Shown piece after piece: positions 22,132 to 30,063 of a stretch of DNA of 30,391 nucleotides; positions within the stretch are counted from its first letter, which is position 1; the number at the start of each line of letters is the position of its first letter. Origin of the DNA: an uncultured Eubacteriales bacterium (lineage in GTDB: Bacteria; Bacillota; Clostridia; Oscillospirales; Oscillospiraceae); NCBI GenBank assembly GCA_900546915.1, contig UREY01000025.1, positions 1 through 30,391 of the forward strand, given 5' to 3'. A model generated the notes under the pieces. The model did no database searches. It saw nothing but the letters and a program-made list of their open reading frames with translations, and had not been told where the DNA came from. The position numbers were made by a program, and so were the translations under genes.

Positions 22132-23498
22132 GCCATTATCTCCCTCGCTCTTTGCACGATATCGGAAAAGTCCTCCTGCCGTATGGTGCGTACATCCAGA
22201 AGGTACCGGTCCATATGAATCCGGCCGATGATGGGCCGGATTCCGGTCCGCAGGGCCGCCTCCCACCGCTGGGCGTCACCCTCCAGGACAACTGCCCAGG
22301 AGGGCAAATTCTGGGTGGGCACCGCGCCGCCGCCCACCTGACTCTCTGCCGCCGCCACATGGGAGGGCACACCGGACTGTGCCAGCATACCGGCCAAAAG
22401 CTCCGCCTTTGCATGCAAATCCTCCGGAGAAATCCGCAGCATGGCCAGGGTGGGAATATCCTGCTCCGCCGTCCCATTTTCATAGCTCCGCAAGGTCGCC
22501 TCCAAGGCAGCCAGCGTCATTTTATCCACCCGCATGGCCCGGGTCAACGGATGGGACTTCAGCCGGTCCAGAAGCTCGCGCCTTCCCACCAGGATACCGG
22601 CCTGGGGACCGCCCAGCAACTTATCTCCGGAAAAAGACACCACGTCCACCCCGGCAGCCACAGAGGCCGAAACCGTAGGTTCCCCCCGCAGGCCATAGGA
22701 GGCCAGATCCACCAGACAGCCGCTGCCCAGGTCCTCAACGACGGGCAGGCCGTGGCTGTGGCCCAATGCCGTCAGCTCGGAAAGCAGCGGTGCTTCCGTA
22801 AAGCCCACAATGCGGTAATTGCTGGTATGTACCTTCATCAGGGCCCGGGTTTCCGGGCCGATGGCAGCGGCATAATCCCGCAAATGGGTCTTGTTGGTGG
22901 TCCCCACTTCCCGCAATATTGCGCCGCAGGCCTCCATAATATCCGGCACCCGGAAAGAGCCGCCGATTTCCACCAGTTCCCCTCGGGACACCACCACCTG
23001 TCCACCCTGGGCCAGGGCGGACAGAAGCAGCAGAACTGCCGACGCATTGTTGTTGACCACCAAAGCGCTCTCCGCTCCGGTGAGACGGCACAGCAGCCCC
23101 TCCACATGCGCATAGCGCAGGCCCCGGCTTCCGGTTTTGAGATCATATTCCAGTGTGGAGTAATCCCGGGCTGCACACCACGCCGCCCGGGCCGCCTGCT
23201 CGGAAAGGCAGGCTCTGCCCAGGTTGGTGTGCAGGACAATGCCGGTGCCATTGATGACGTTCCGCAGAGACGGCAAGGCCGCCCGGTCCGCCAAATCGGC
23301 AATCTTCCGGCATAATTCCGGCCGCTCCGGCAAAGCCCCAAGGGTTCCGGCCAAAATCTCCCGGCGTAATTCCTCCAAAGCCTGCCGAATGGCCTGTGTT
23401 ACCGTCTGCTGCGGCAGGGTCCGGCAGCACCCGGCCAACAGCGGATCTCTGAGCAGCTCATCCACCTTGGGAATCCGGCGCAGCAGTTGGTCATCCAT
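22128..23498 (-). CDS. selA: L-seryl-tRNA(Sec) selenium transferase SelA
   Basis: This 456-residue PLP enzyme converts seryl-tRNA-Sec to selenocysteyl-tRNA-Sec using selenophosphate. The N-terminal RIPKVDELL start is typical. The core has [17 protein letters not shown], the [11 protein letters not shown] block and the PLP lysine in [14 protein letters not shown] (K293; E. coli K295). The chosen ATG at 23498 follows AGGAGG by 11 bases. The longer frame from 23528 would run through the ribosome-binding site. It is first in a selA-selB unit with its own consensus promoter. Confidence 0.96.
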   Translation of the reverse strand: MDDQLLRRIPKVDELLRDPLLAGCCRTLPQQTVTQAIRQALEELRREILAGTLGALPERPELCRKIADLADRAALPSLRNVINGTGIVLHTNLGRACLSEQAARAAWCAARDYSTLEYDLKTGSRGLRYAHVEGLLCRLTGAESALVVNNNASAVLLLLSALAQGGQVVVSRGELVEIGGSFRVPDIMEACGAILREVGTTNKTHLRDYAAAIGPETRALMKVHTSNYRIVGFTEAPLLSELTALGHSHGLPVVEDLGSGCLVDLASYGLRGEPTVSASVAAGVDVVSFSGDKLLGGPQAGILVGRRELLDRLKSHPLTRAMRVDKMTLAALEATLRSYENGTAEQDIPTLAMLRISPEDLHAKAELLAGMLAQSGVPSHVAAAESQVGGGAVPTQNLPSWAVVLEGDAQRWEAALRTGIRPIIGRIHMDRYLLDVRTIRQEDFSDIVQRAREIMA

Positions 23499-23530
23499 AT
23501 CCCATATCCTCCTGTCGGTTGTTCCCATAT

Positions 23531-23559
23531 ATCATAGTCGATTTTTCTCCGGTTGTAAA
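23531..23559 (-). promoter_or_regulatory. Promoter of selA-selB
   Basis: TTTACA (23554-23559), a 17-base spacer and TATGAT (23531-23536) on the minus strand lie about 33 bases ahead of the selA start codon and just after the upstream gene's terminator. Confidence 0.7.
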
Positions 23560-23573
23560 CCGCTTTCTCTCAG

Positions 23574-23624
23574 AGAAGAAAAAGGCCCGCCCCGGGAAAG
23601 GCGTTTTTCCTTCCCAGGGCGGAC
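23574..23624 (-). terminator. Terminator of the yedE-yedF-DUF3343 unit
   Basis: A GC-rich stem of about 16 bp (GUCCGCCCUGGGAAGG with CCUUUCCCGGGGCGGGC, one mismatch) has loop AAAAACG and is followed by CUUUUUCUUCU on the minus strand. It lies seven bases after the DUF3343 stop. Confidence 0.88.
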
Positions 23625-23630
23625 AGGCAT

Positions 23631-23873
23631 TTATTCGTTATGGAGCAGCTGGACATAGGTATCTCCCTCTCCCAGCTCATAAACCCCTTCCACGTCCTCA
23701 TCCATCGCCTCCAAAGAGGCATCCGGCGCACAGTAGCGCACGCAGGTGCCGCAGGAGGCGCTGAGTCTCCGGGGCACAGGCATCATCCTGGCCTGAATCC
23801 CCAGCGCGGTCAAATTTCGGCTGGTCATCAGAGCGGCCAGGTGCGTATGAAACGTGGCAATGTAATCTTTCAT
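23631..23873 (-). CDS. DUF3343 protein, putative Se/S carrier-like
   Basis: This is an 80-residue protein. The start MKDYIATFHTHLAALM and the SCGTCVRYC region (C41, C44, C48) fit the DUF3343 family, annotated as putative selenium or sulfur carrier-like and often found beside yedE and yedF in selenium-using bacteria. No mechanism is proven; a cysteine-bound persulfide or selenide is the usual proposal. The longer frame from 24101 is a shadow over the yedF-like gene. The true start is uncertain: the ATG at 23873 has a weak ribosome-binding site, and an in-frame GTG lies a few codons upstream. The gene is last in the yedE unit, just before its terminator. Confidence 0.8.
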   Translation of the reverse strand: MKDYIATFHTHLAALMTSRNLTALGIQARMMPVPRRLSASCGTCVRYCAPDASLEAMDEDVEGVYELGEGDTYVQLLHNE

Positions 23874-23920
23874 AGCATAACCCACACAACAGCCGGATTC
23901 CGATTCCCTCCGGCCAAGGT

Positions 23921-24124
23921 TTATTTTTTCAAAGTCAGACGAAAGTCCTTTCCTTCCTCCGACACACTGACCGCGTAGCCGCAGCTCTTGCCGAACCGGG
24001 TCACGTTTTCCACGGCGCACCGGTCGTCCACCAGCACCTCCAGGCGCTCCGGGTGATTGGCCTTGACCTCCTTTTGTACCATGACAACCGGCATAGGACA
24101 CAAATAGCCTCTCGCATCCACCAT
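23921..24124 (-). CDS. yedF: YedF-like TusA/SirA-family sulfurtransferase-like protein
   Basis: This 67-residue protein begins MVDARGYLCPMPVVMVQ, whose CPMP motif (C9) is the reactive site of the TusA/SirA fold. Family members carry sulfur, or are proposed to carry selenium, as a persulfide on this cysteine. Standing directly after yedE and before a DUF3343 gene is the usual selenium context. The ATG at 24124 has AAGGAGGAA at good spacing, so the longer frame from 24175, overlapping yedE, is rejected. In many genomes a longer YedF has an extra C-terminal DUF3343-like part; here the two are separate genes. Confidence 0.85.
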   Translation of the reverse strand: MVDARGYLCPMPVVMVQKEVKANHPERLEVLVDDRCAVENVTRFGKSCGYAVSVSEEGKDFRLTLKK

Positions 24125-24143
24125 GACAGCGTTCCTCCTTTTT

Positions 24144-25235
24144 CTACTGTTTCGCCTTTTTGGGTAAATTGACAAACGAAATCACACAGCAGACCACCAT
24201 ACCCAGCAGCACCGCTACCTTACCGGCTGTGGAAATCCCGCCAACCACGACTTCACCGGCCTCGTTCAGTGCGTCGGCGCTGCCGGCCAGGTTAAAGTTA
24301 TGGGCGATGGCCGCGCCGGCCATCATACCAAACACCGTCACCGTGGAATCTCCATTGCCGCTGCCGGCCAGGATCAGCTGACGCAACGGACAGCCGCCCA
24401 AAAGCACGGAACCCCAGCCTACCAGCATCATACCCAGCAGGTTCCACAGGTGACTGCTGTGGGCCACCGGCTGCATCTGGAAGCCAAAGTGAAAATTCTT
24501 GGTAATCAGATTCCCCACCAGAGCAACCAGGAAAATGGCGATAAACCCGTACAGGAGCTTGAAATCCCGGAACAAAACAGCATCCCGAATGCCGCCGGCC
24601 ATGCACAGACGGGATCTCTGGGCCAACGCGCCTATCACCAGAGCCACCAAGAACGCCAGCAGCACCGGCGCATGCATCGAGCCGGGACCCGCCTCGCTCA
24701 GCCGGAACAGCGTGGGAACCGCCAGGAACAGAATCAGCAAGCCGGCCAACAGCACCGGCAGCACGGCGCCCTCGCTGGCGCCTACGTCATAGGCGCGCTT
24801 CAGAGAGAAGCCCCGCTTCATAAACAGGGTGCCGACAAAAATACCGATGGCAAAGCCCACAAGGCCCACCAGCGCGTTGCCGTCGCCGCCGGCCAACCGC
24901 AGCACCATCCGCAGGGGGCAGCCCAGGAAGGCCAAAGCGCCAATCATCACAAAGCCGCCCAGTACAAACCGGAGCGCGGGAGAAGAGCCGGCCTTGGCCC
25001 GGAACTCTCGGGTGGCCACAGCCATGATAAAAGCGCCCAGCACCAGACCGACAATCTCAGGCCGCACATACTGCACCTTGTCTGCGCCGTGCATTCCCAA
25101 GGCCCCCGTGATGTCCCGCAGGAAACAGGCGATGCAGAAGCCCATGTTGGCCGGATTGCCAAAGGCGGTCAGCAGCACCGCAGCCAGTCCCACAGCGCCG
25201 CCGGCCAAAACAACGAACCAATTTACTTTTTTCAT
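24144..25235 (-). CDS. yedE: YedE-family putative selenium transporter
   Basis: This 363-residue inner-membrane protein has about ten hydrophobic segments in two related halves of the YeeE/YedE (DUF395) type. The repeated signature GCPLR appears twice (FLGCPLRMV near residue 105; LGGCPLRQLI near residue 280), and cysteines also sit in GFCIACFLRD and SRLCMAGGIRD. The family is related to thiosulfate importers. The YedE subgroup is assigned to selenium by its neighbours, and transport of a selenium compound is unproven. It is first in a yedE-yedF-DUF3343 unit with its own promoter; GAGAGGCG lies ahead of the ATG. Confidence 0.88.
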   Translation of the reverse strand: MKKVNWFVVLAGGAVGLAAVLLTAFGNPANMGFCIACFLRDITGALGMHGADKVQYVRPEIVGLVLGAFIMAVATREFRAKAGSSPALRFVLGGFVMIGALAFLGCPLRMVLRLAGGDGNALVGLVGFAIGIFVGTLFMKRGFSLKRAYDVGASEGAVLPVLLAGLLILFLAVPTLFRLSEAGPGSMHAPVLLAFLVALVIGALAQRSRLCMAGGIRDAVLFRDFKLLYGFIAIFLVALVGNLITKNFHFGFQMQPVAHSSHLWNLLGMMLVGWGSVLLGGCPLRQLILAGSGNGDSTVTVFGMMAGAAIAHNFNLAGSADALNEAGEVVVGGISTAGKVAVLLGMVVCCVISFVNLPKKAKQ

Positions 25236-25275
25236 AGAAACGCCTCTCTCTCAGATTTACCGCAAGGATACTTTT

Positions 25276-25304
25276 ATTGTATCTTTTTTCCACAAAAAAG
25301 CCAA
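25276..25304 (-). promoter_or_regulatory. Promoter of the yedE unit
   Basis: TTGGCT (25299-25304), a 17-base A/T-rich spacer and TACAAT (25276-25281) on the minus strand lie about 40 bases ahead of the yedE start. It sits between the LysR gene and yedE, where LysR control would be expected. Confidence 0.65.
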
Positions 25305-25347
25305 TTTTTCTTTTCGTTCAAAGCGCCATATGATTGCCCAAAACGAT

Positions 25348-26259
25348 TCATCCGATCTTACGGGCACTTTTTCGAACATAATCAATGAATCCTTGTTCCA
25401 CCATGGTGAGCGCCGTATCCTTTCGCCAGGTCAGATAGATCTTCCGGAACACGCCCTCGGCATCCAGGTCAAAGGAGAGTAATTTTCCACCGGCGAGTTC
25501 CTCCCGGACGGAAAGCTGGGAAACAACGGAGACCCCAATGCCCCGGCTGACGCTGGACTTAATGGCCTCCGGATTGTCGATTTCCGCCACCGGGTGAAGG
25601 ACTTCCCGGGAGAGTCCGCAGCGGCGCAGGTAATCCTCCATCGCCTGCCGGGTACCGGAGGTGGGCTCCCGGAGAATGAACGGCCGGTCCAAAAGCGTCC
25701 GGCCGGGAACCTTTTGGGCGCACAGGCTCCGGTAAGGCTCCCGGTTGGCTGTAATCAGAACCAGGCGATCCTCTGCAATGGCATGATAAACACAATTTTG
25801 CCGGTCCATCGCCGCACCTACAAATCCGATCCGAACCCGGGCCTGGGCCAAAAATTGATGGATTTGGGCGCTGTCCCCTCGCAGGACCACATACTGACTT
25901 TGGGGAAACTGACCCAGAAATCCAGACATAAAGTCCGGCAAAAGATACTGCCCGGGAACGGTAGATGCTCCCACACGGAGCTGCCGGTCGCCTGTCTGCG
26001 CTCCGGCGCCCTGCAGGCGCCGGCAGCGGTCCAGAATCTCCTTCGCCTCCTCATAAACCTGCCGCCCCCGCTCCGTCAGCATCACCGGCTGCCGTGCGCC
26101 CCGCTGAATCAGCCGGGCTCCCAAAATCTGTTCCAGACTGTTGATGTGCGCGCTGACCGTCGACTGGGTCAGATACAAAGCGCTCGCCGCCTGGGTAAAG
26201 CTGCAATACTCCGCCGTGGTGACAAAGGCCTCCAGCTGCTTCAAATTGATTTCCAACAC
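25348..26259 (-). CDS. Selenium-cluster LysR-family transcription regulator
   Basis: This 303-residue LysR regulator has an N-terminal helix-turn-helix (LKQLEAFVTTAEYCSFTQAA, then LTQSTVSAHINSLE) and a periplasmic-binding-like effector domain (about 90-300; LRVGASTVPGQYLLPDFM, REPTSGTRQAMEDYL, VSRGIGVSVVSQLSV). A LysR subgroup linked to selenium metabolism is known from neighbourhood, and the gene sits between yedE and a divergent desulfurase-like gene. It probably controls one or both flanking units; the effector is unknown. I prefer the GTG start at 26259 (MLEINLKQ, with GCGGAG upstream) to the longest frame from 26289. Confidence 0.87.
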   Translation of the reverse strand: MLEINLKQLEAFVTTAEYCSFTQAASALYLTQSTVSAHINSLEQILGARLIQRGARQPVMLTERGRQVYEEAKEILDRCRRLQGAGAQTGDRQLRVGASTVPGQYLLPDFMSGFLGQFPQSQYVVLRGDSAQIHQFLAQARVRIGFVGAAMDRQNCVYHAIAEDRLVLITANREPYRSLCAQKVPGRTLLDRPFILREPTSGTRQAMEDYLRRCGLSREVLHPVAEIDNPEAIKSSVSRGIGVSVVSQLSVREELAGGKLLSFDLDAEGVFRKIYLTWRKDTALTMVEQGFIDYVRKSARKIG

Positions 26260-26282
26260 AATTTCTCCGCCTTCCTTTTTCC

Positions 26283-26311
26283 GTGACAAACGACACGAGC
26301 TATGCTATACT
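26283..26311 (+). promoter_or_regulatory. Promoter of the desulfurase-like gene
   Basis: GTGACA (26283-26288), a 17-base spacer and TATACT (26306-26311) lie between the divergent LysR and desulfurase-like genes. LysR regulators often bind such shared regions, so this is a candidate target. Confidence 0.65.
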
Positions 26312-26390
26312 GAGTTTATCTGACGGGCCGTTGGGAGCCCCCTTCTGCCGGGCCTCGGCAGCCACACCTGATTGAAAGGAGCGATTTCCC

Positions 26391-27539
26391 TTGCGCACCA
26401 TTTATCTGGACAATGCCGCCACATCCTTTCCAAAGCCGGAAGGCGTCAGCAGCAGCATGAAGGCATACATGGACTGCGTCGGCGCCACCATCAACCGCTC
26501 CGTCTACGGCAGCGCCCAGGACGCCGGCCTGGTGACGCTGCAGCTGCGGGAAGCCTTGGCTCGGATCTTCCACTTTCCGGAGCCGGCCACCCACGTCATC
26601 CTGACCCCCGGAGCCACCTTTGGTCTCAACATGGTGATCAAGGGCCTTTTAAAGCCGGGCGATCACTGCATCGTCAGCAGCATGGAGCACAACGCCGTCA
26701 TGCGGCCCCTGCTGCAGCTGCAAGGCGTCTGCTTTGACCGGATCCCCTGCAGTCGGGAGGGCCTGCTGGACCCCGGCGACGTCGAGCGTCTGATCCGCCC
26801 CAATACCCGGCTTCTAATCATGGCCCACGGCTCCAACGTCTGCGGCTGCGTGCAAGACGCCCCGGCGGTGGGGGAAATCTGTGCCCGCCGGGGCATTCCT
26901 TTTTTGTTGGACGCCGCACAGACGGCCGGACACTATCCCGTAGACTTTGAAGCGTTTCAGCTCTCCGCCCTGGCTGTACCGGGACACAAGGGACTGCTGG
27001 GCCCCTCCGGTATCGGCGCTGTGCTGCTGCGGGACAGCCTGGCCAAGCAGCTGACCCCGCTGCTGGCCGGGGGTACCGGAAGCGCCTCGGACAGCGAATA
27101 TTTGCCCACCTACCTCCCGGACCGTCTGGAGTCCGGCACCCCCAACCTGCCCGGTATCTATGGATTGGAGGCAGCCCTGCGATTCTTGGAGCGGCAAGGC
27201 CTGGACAAGCTGCGCCGTCATGAGATGGACCTGTGCCGCCGCTTTCTGGCCGGCCTGGCATCCATCCCCGGGGCGGTCCCCTATGGGACCCAAGACCCGG
27301 ACCGCCGGGTCGGCGTCATCTCTCTGGATTTTCCGAACCGGGACAACGCAGAGGTAGCTTACCGCCTGGAAACCGAGTTCGGCATTTTAACCCGGTGCGG
27401 CCTGCACTGCGCGCCCGCCGCTCATAAAACCCTCGGCACATTTCCCCGGGGAACCGTCCGGTTCTCCCTGGGATTTGCCAATACGGAGGCGGACATAGAC
27501 GCAGCGCTGACCGCCATCAGCCGGATCAGTGGAGAATAA
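26391..27539 (+). CDS. Class V aminotransferase / cysteine desulfurase-family protein
   Basis: This 382-residue PLP enzyme is close to the NifS/Csd family. It begins TIYLDNAATSFPKP and has SMEHNAVMRPL, LLDAAQTAGH, the Schiff-base lysine in VPGHKGLLGPSG (K200) and the catalytic cysteine in RCGLHCAPAAH (C340). Such enzymes remove sulfur or selenium from cysteine or selenocysteine, leaving a persulfide or selenide on the cysteine. Next to selD it may feed selenium to selenophosphate synthesis; this is inference from position. It starts at a TTG preceded by AAGGAG nine bases upstream. Its stop overlaps the 3' end of the convergent selD by 14 bases. Confidence 0.88.
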   Translation: MRTIYLDNAATSFPKPEGVSSSMKAYMDCVGATINRSVYGSAQDAGLVTLQLREALARIFHFPEPATHVILTPGATFGLNMVIKGLLKPGDHCIVSSMEHNAVMRPLLQLQGVCFDRIPCSREGLLDPGDVERLIRPNTRLLIMAHGSNVCGCVQDAPAVGEICARRGIPFLLDAAQTAGHYPVDFEAFQLSALAVPGHKGLLGPSGIGAVLLRDSLAKQLTPLLAGGTGSASDSEYLPTYLPDRLESGTPNLPGIYGLEAALRFLERQGLDKLRRHEMDLCRRFLAGLASIPGAVPYGTQDPDRRVGVISLDFPNRDNAEVAYRLETEFGILTRCGLHCAPAAHKTLGTFPRGTVRFSLGFANTEADIDAALTAISRISGE

Positions 27540-28566
27540 TCCGCTTTCCGCCGGCGTACTCCGCCACTGTCCCGATGCGCTGCGCACTGGGAACGGCGCC
27601 CTGCAGGTCTCGCAGCAGAGCCGGCGCGTCCTCCGCCGCAACGGAAATCAGAAGACCGCCTGCAGTCTGGGGGTCATAGAGCAGATCCTGCCGGGCCAGC
27701 TCCACGTCTCCGGCATCTACACCGGCCTCAGCAAAATGCCGGTTCCGGTACATGCCCGCCGGTAGAATTCCCATGCGGGCCAGCTCCAGAGCCTCGGGGA
27801 TCAGGTCCACCCCGTCCACCTCCAGGTCGAGCCGGACATCGCTGCCTTGGGCCATCTCAAAGGCGTGTCCCAAAAGGCCGAAGCCCGTAACATCGGTGCA
27901 GGCATGAACCCGGTAGCGAATCATGGCGTCTCGGGCGGACTTATTCAGGGTGGTCATCAGCCGGTACGCCAGCTCCATGGCCTCCGGAGTCGTCAACTCC
28001 GCCTTGGCCCCAGTGGTCAGCACCCCAATGCCGATGGGCTTTGTCAGCAGCAACACATCGCCGGGCTTTGCTCCGGAGTTTGTCAGCATTTTTTCCGGAT
28101 GCACAAAACCGGTCACCGCCAGGCCGTACTTCGGCTCCGGGTCCAGGATGCTGTGGCCGCCGGTGATGATGGCGCCGGCCTCATAGACCTTGTCATAGCC
28201 GCCCCGCAAAAGCTGATGGACCGCCTCCTTGGGCATGGACTCGGGAATGCACAGCAGGTTCAGCGCCAGCTTGGGCTCTCCGCCCATGGCGTACACGTCC
28301 GAAAGGGCGTTGGTTGCTGCAATCTGCCCAAAGAGATACGGATCGTCGGCAATGGGCGGGAAGAAGTCCACCGTCTGCACCAACGCCAGGTCCTCACTGA
28401 TTTGATAAACCGACGCATCGTCGCTTTTGTCAAAGCCCACCAAAAGCCTCGGATCCCGATGCACTTTGAGCCCCTCCAAAAGCTGGGCCAAGACACCTGC
28501 ACCCACCTTTGCGCCGCAGCCGGCGCAACTGGCCAACTTCGTCAGTTTTACATTTTGCTCTTCCAT
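27526..28566 (-). CDS. selD: Selenophosphate synthetase (Cys form)
   Basis: This 346-residue enzyme makes selenophosphate from selenide and ATP, the selenium donor for SelA. The active-site motif ASCAGCGAK places C17 and K20 exactly as in E. coli SelD, so this is the cysteine form and does not itself need UGA readthrough. The PurM/AIR-synthase fold is visible in LVQTVDFFPPIADDPYLFGQ, GGHSI, ACTDVTGFGLLGH and DPQTAGGLL. The ATG at 28566 follows GGGAGG by seven bases; the longer frame from 28608 runs into the promoter. It has its own promoter and converges with the desulfurase-like gene. Confidence 0.96.
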   Translation of the reverse strand: MEEQNVKLTKLASCAGCGAKVGAGVLAQLLEGLKVHRDPRLLVGFDKSDDASVYQISEDLALVQTVDFFPPIADDPYLFGQIAATNALSDVYAMGGEPKLALNLLCIPESMPKEAVHQLLRGGYDKVYEAGAIITGGHSILDPEPKYGLAVTGFVHPEKMLTNSGAKPGDVLLLTKPIGIGVLTTGAKAELTTPEAMELAYRLMTTLNKSARDAMIRYRVHACTDVTGFGLLGHAFEMAQGSDVRLDLEVDGVDLIPEALELARMGILPAGMYRNRHFAEAGVDAGDVELARQDLLYDPQTAGGLLISVAAEDAPALLRDLQGAVPSAQRIGTVAEYAGGKRIILH

Positions 28567-28598
28567 ATGACCGCCTCCCTGTATATTCGACATAGCAT

Positions 28599-28627
28599 AC
28601 CATAGCACAGCCCTCCCCCCCTGTCAA
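28599..28627 (-). promoter_or_regulatory. Promoter of selD
   Basis: A perfect TTGACA (28622-28627), a 17-base G-rich spacer and TATGGT (28599-28604) on the minus strand end about 33 bases before the selD start codon. Confidence 0.78.
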
Positions 28628-28802
28628 GCCGGGAGGATCTGTGGAAAACCCCATCCGACCGGGATATCTGCCCCGGCGTACCGTGACGTTTTCCATTCTC
28701 TGCTCCCCTTTTCCGCGCCGATCTCGTTTGGGTCCGATGGTCCAATTCGGCGCTGCCTACGCTGGAATTGATCCGAAACAGCCCTTTCAAAAACTGCGGC
28801 AG

Positions 28803-28853
28803 GAAAATAAAAACCATAAAAATGCGCCTTACCGAACCCCACCGGCAAGGCGC
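28803..28853 (-). terminator. Terminator of the permease gene
   Basis: GCGCCUUGCCGG pairs with CCG-GUAAGGCGC-type sequence (stem of about 11 bp, 28824-28834 with 28842-28853) around a 7-base loop. Two U-runs follow on the minus strand (AUUUUUAUGGUUUUUAUUUU). The stretch 28628-28800 holds no gene I can support. Confidence 0.88.
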
Positions 28854-28911
28854 AAGCAAAAGGAATCTAAAACAAAAGGCAGGGCAAAATGGTCCGTCCG
28901 CTGGGGACGTG

Positions 28912-30063
28912 TCAGGCCACACCGGGCAGCCGGGCGGCAAAATGTTCCATACAGTACCACACAAGAGAAAGAAACAAAAGCAGGCCGATGTTGCACAAGG
29001 TAAACCGCCAAAAATATCGCTTCCGCTGTCCCGGAAATTCCTTGACCACCATTTTATAGGAAATAAGACTGGCCATAGACGCAATCAAAGTCCCCAGCCC
29101 CCCTAGATTGCAGCCGACGATGAGACTCCGCCACTGTGTGGTAAAGCCGGACAGGAGCAAGGCGGCAGGCACATTGCTGGTAATTTGGCTGGTCAAAACG
29201 GCCACCAGCTCCACCCGGCCTGCCAAGATCGAAGTTAAAAAGCTCTGAAACGCTGTGATCCCGGCGACGTTCCCCACAAAGATAAAAAAGGCAAAAAATG
29301 TAGCAAGCAGCGAATAGTCGATTTTGAATAACGTATCCCGGTCTTTCACCAGCAAAAAGCCCGCGATGACAACTGCAACGATAACGGGCGGGATCAGCTT
29401 GAAAATTCCGAGAAGGCACAGAACAAAGCCTGCCGTACAACATAGCAGAACGGCCGGGCTCCCCAAGGGAGCCGTCAGCGATATGCCGGAAATGCGGACA
29501 GGCTTTCTGAAGACAATGATTAGCGCCAAGCACACCCCGGACGCCAGAACATAGGGAAGCATCCACCCACACAATTCACCAAACCCAATGCCAGACTTGT
29601 TGTACAAATAGAGGTTTTGCGGATTGCCCACCGGCGTCAGCATACTGCCCAGGTTCGCCGCCACAGTCTGCAGCACCACCTGGGGCACCGCCAGACGCTC
29701 CTGCCCCGCCATTTTCAGCACAATCAGGCCAAACGGCACAAAGGTGATTAAGGCTACGTCATTGGTAATCACCATGCTGAAGAAAAAAGGCAAAAAAACC
29801 AGAATCAACAGCAAGGTCCTCGTAGAGGTGATGCGCTTCAGCAGAAAATTCGCCGTATACGCGAAAAAGCCCACCTTTTGCAGCCCTCTCATCACAGCCA
29901 TCAGGCTGAACAAAAGAGCCAGGGTGTTCCAGTCTATGTACGACAAATATGCGCCACTGGGAGGGACAAAAAAGCAAGAAACCACAGCCAAGAGGACAGC
30001 CACGCACAGGACCGTTTCTTGCCGCATCCAGAAGATGCATGTTTTTGCAGCTTTGTGTAGCAT
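28912..30063 (-). CDS. ArsB/SLC13-like (citrate transporter family) anion permease
   Basis: This polytopic membrane protein of about 383 residues has roughly ten hydrophobic segments. Family stretches include YIDWNTLALLFSLMAVMRGLQ, SMVITNDVALITFVPF, the substrate-loop-like NLGSMLTPVGNPQNLYLY and a second ITSNVPAALLLSGF. TND/TSN motifs around short re-entrant loops are typical of the ion transporter superfamily that includes ArsB, NhaD and SLC13 dicarboxylate carriers. Substrate cannot be read; a dicarboxylate, arsenite or another oxyanion is possible, and nearness to selD is not enough to suggest selenium. The start is uncertain: I use the ATG at 30063, whose MLHKAAKTCIFWMRQETVL resembles family N-termini, though its ribosome-binding site is weak. 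Upstream in-frame starts exist at 30132 and 30351. Confidence 0.8.
   Translation of the reverse strand: MLHKAAKTCIFWMRQETVLCVAVLLAVVSCFFVPPSGAYLSYIDWNTLALLFSLMAVMRGLQKVGFFAYTANFLLKRITSTRTLLLILVFLPFFFSMVITNDVALITFVPFGLIVLKMAGQERLAVPQVVLQTVAANLGSMLTPVGNPQNLYLYNKSGIGFGELCGWMLPYVLASGVCLALIIVFRKPVRISGISLTAPLGSPAVLLCCTAGFVLCLLGIFKLIPPVIVAVVIAGFLLVKDRDTLFKIDYSLLATFFAFFIFVGNVAGITAFQSFLTSILAGRVELVAVLTSQITSNVPAALLLSGFTTQWRSLIVGCNLGGLGTLIASMASLISYKMVVKEFPGQRKRYFWRFTLCNIGLLLFLSLVWYCMEHFAARLPGVA

Noticed and set aside
23874..24101. Longer N-terminus of the DUF3343 protein
   Set aside because: It overlaps the yedF-like gene in another frame and has no family resemblance; similarity begins at MKDYIATFHTH.
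28912..30063. Permease as a selenium or arsenic transporter
   Set aside because: It is separated from selD by its own terminator, has no ars genes nearby, and the family has many substrates.
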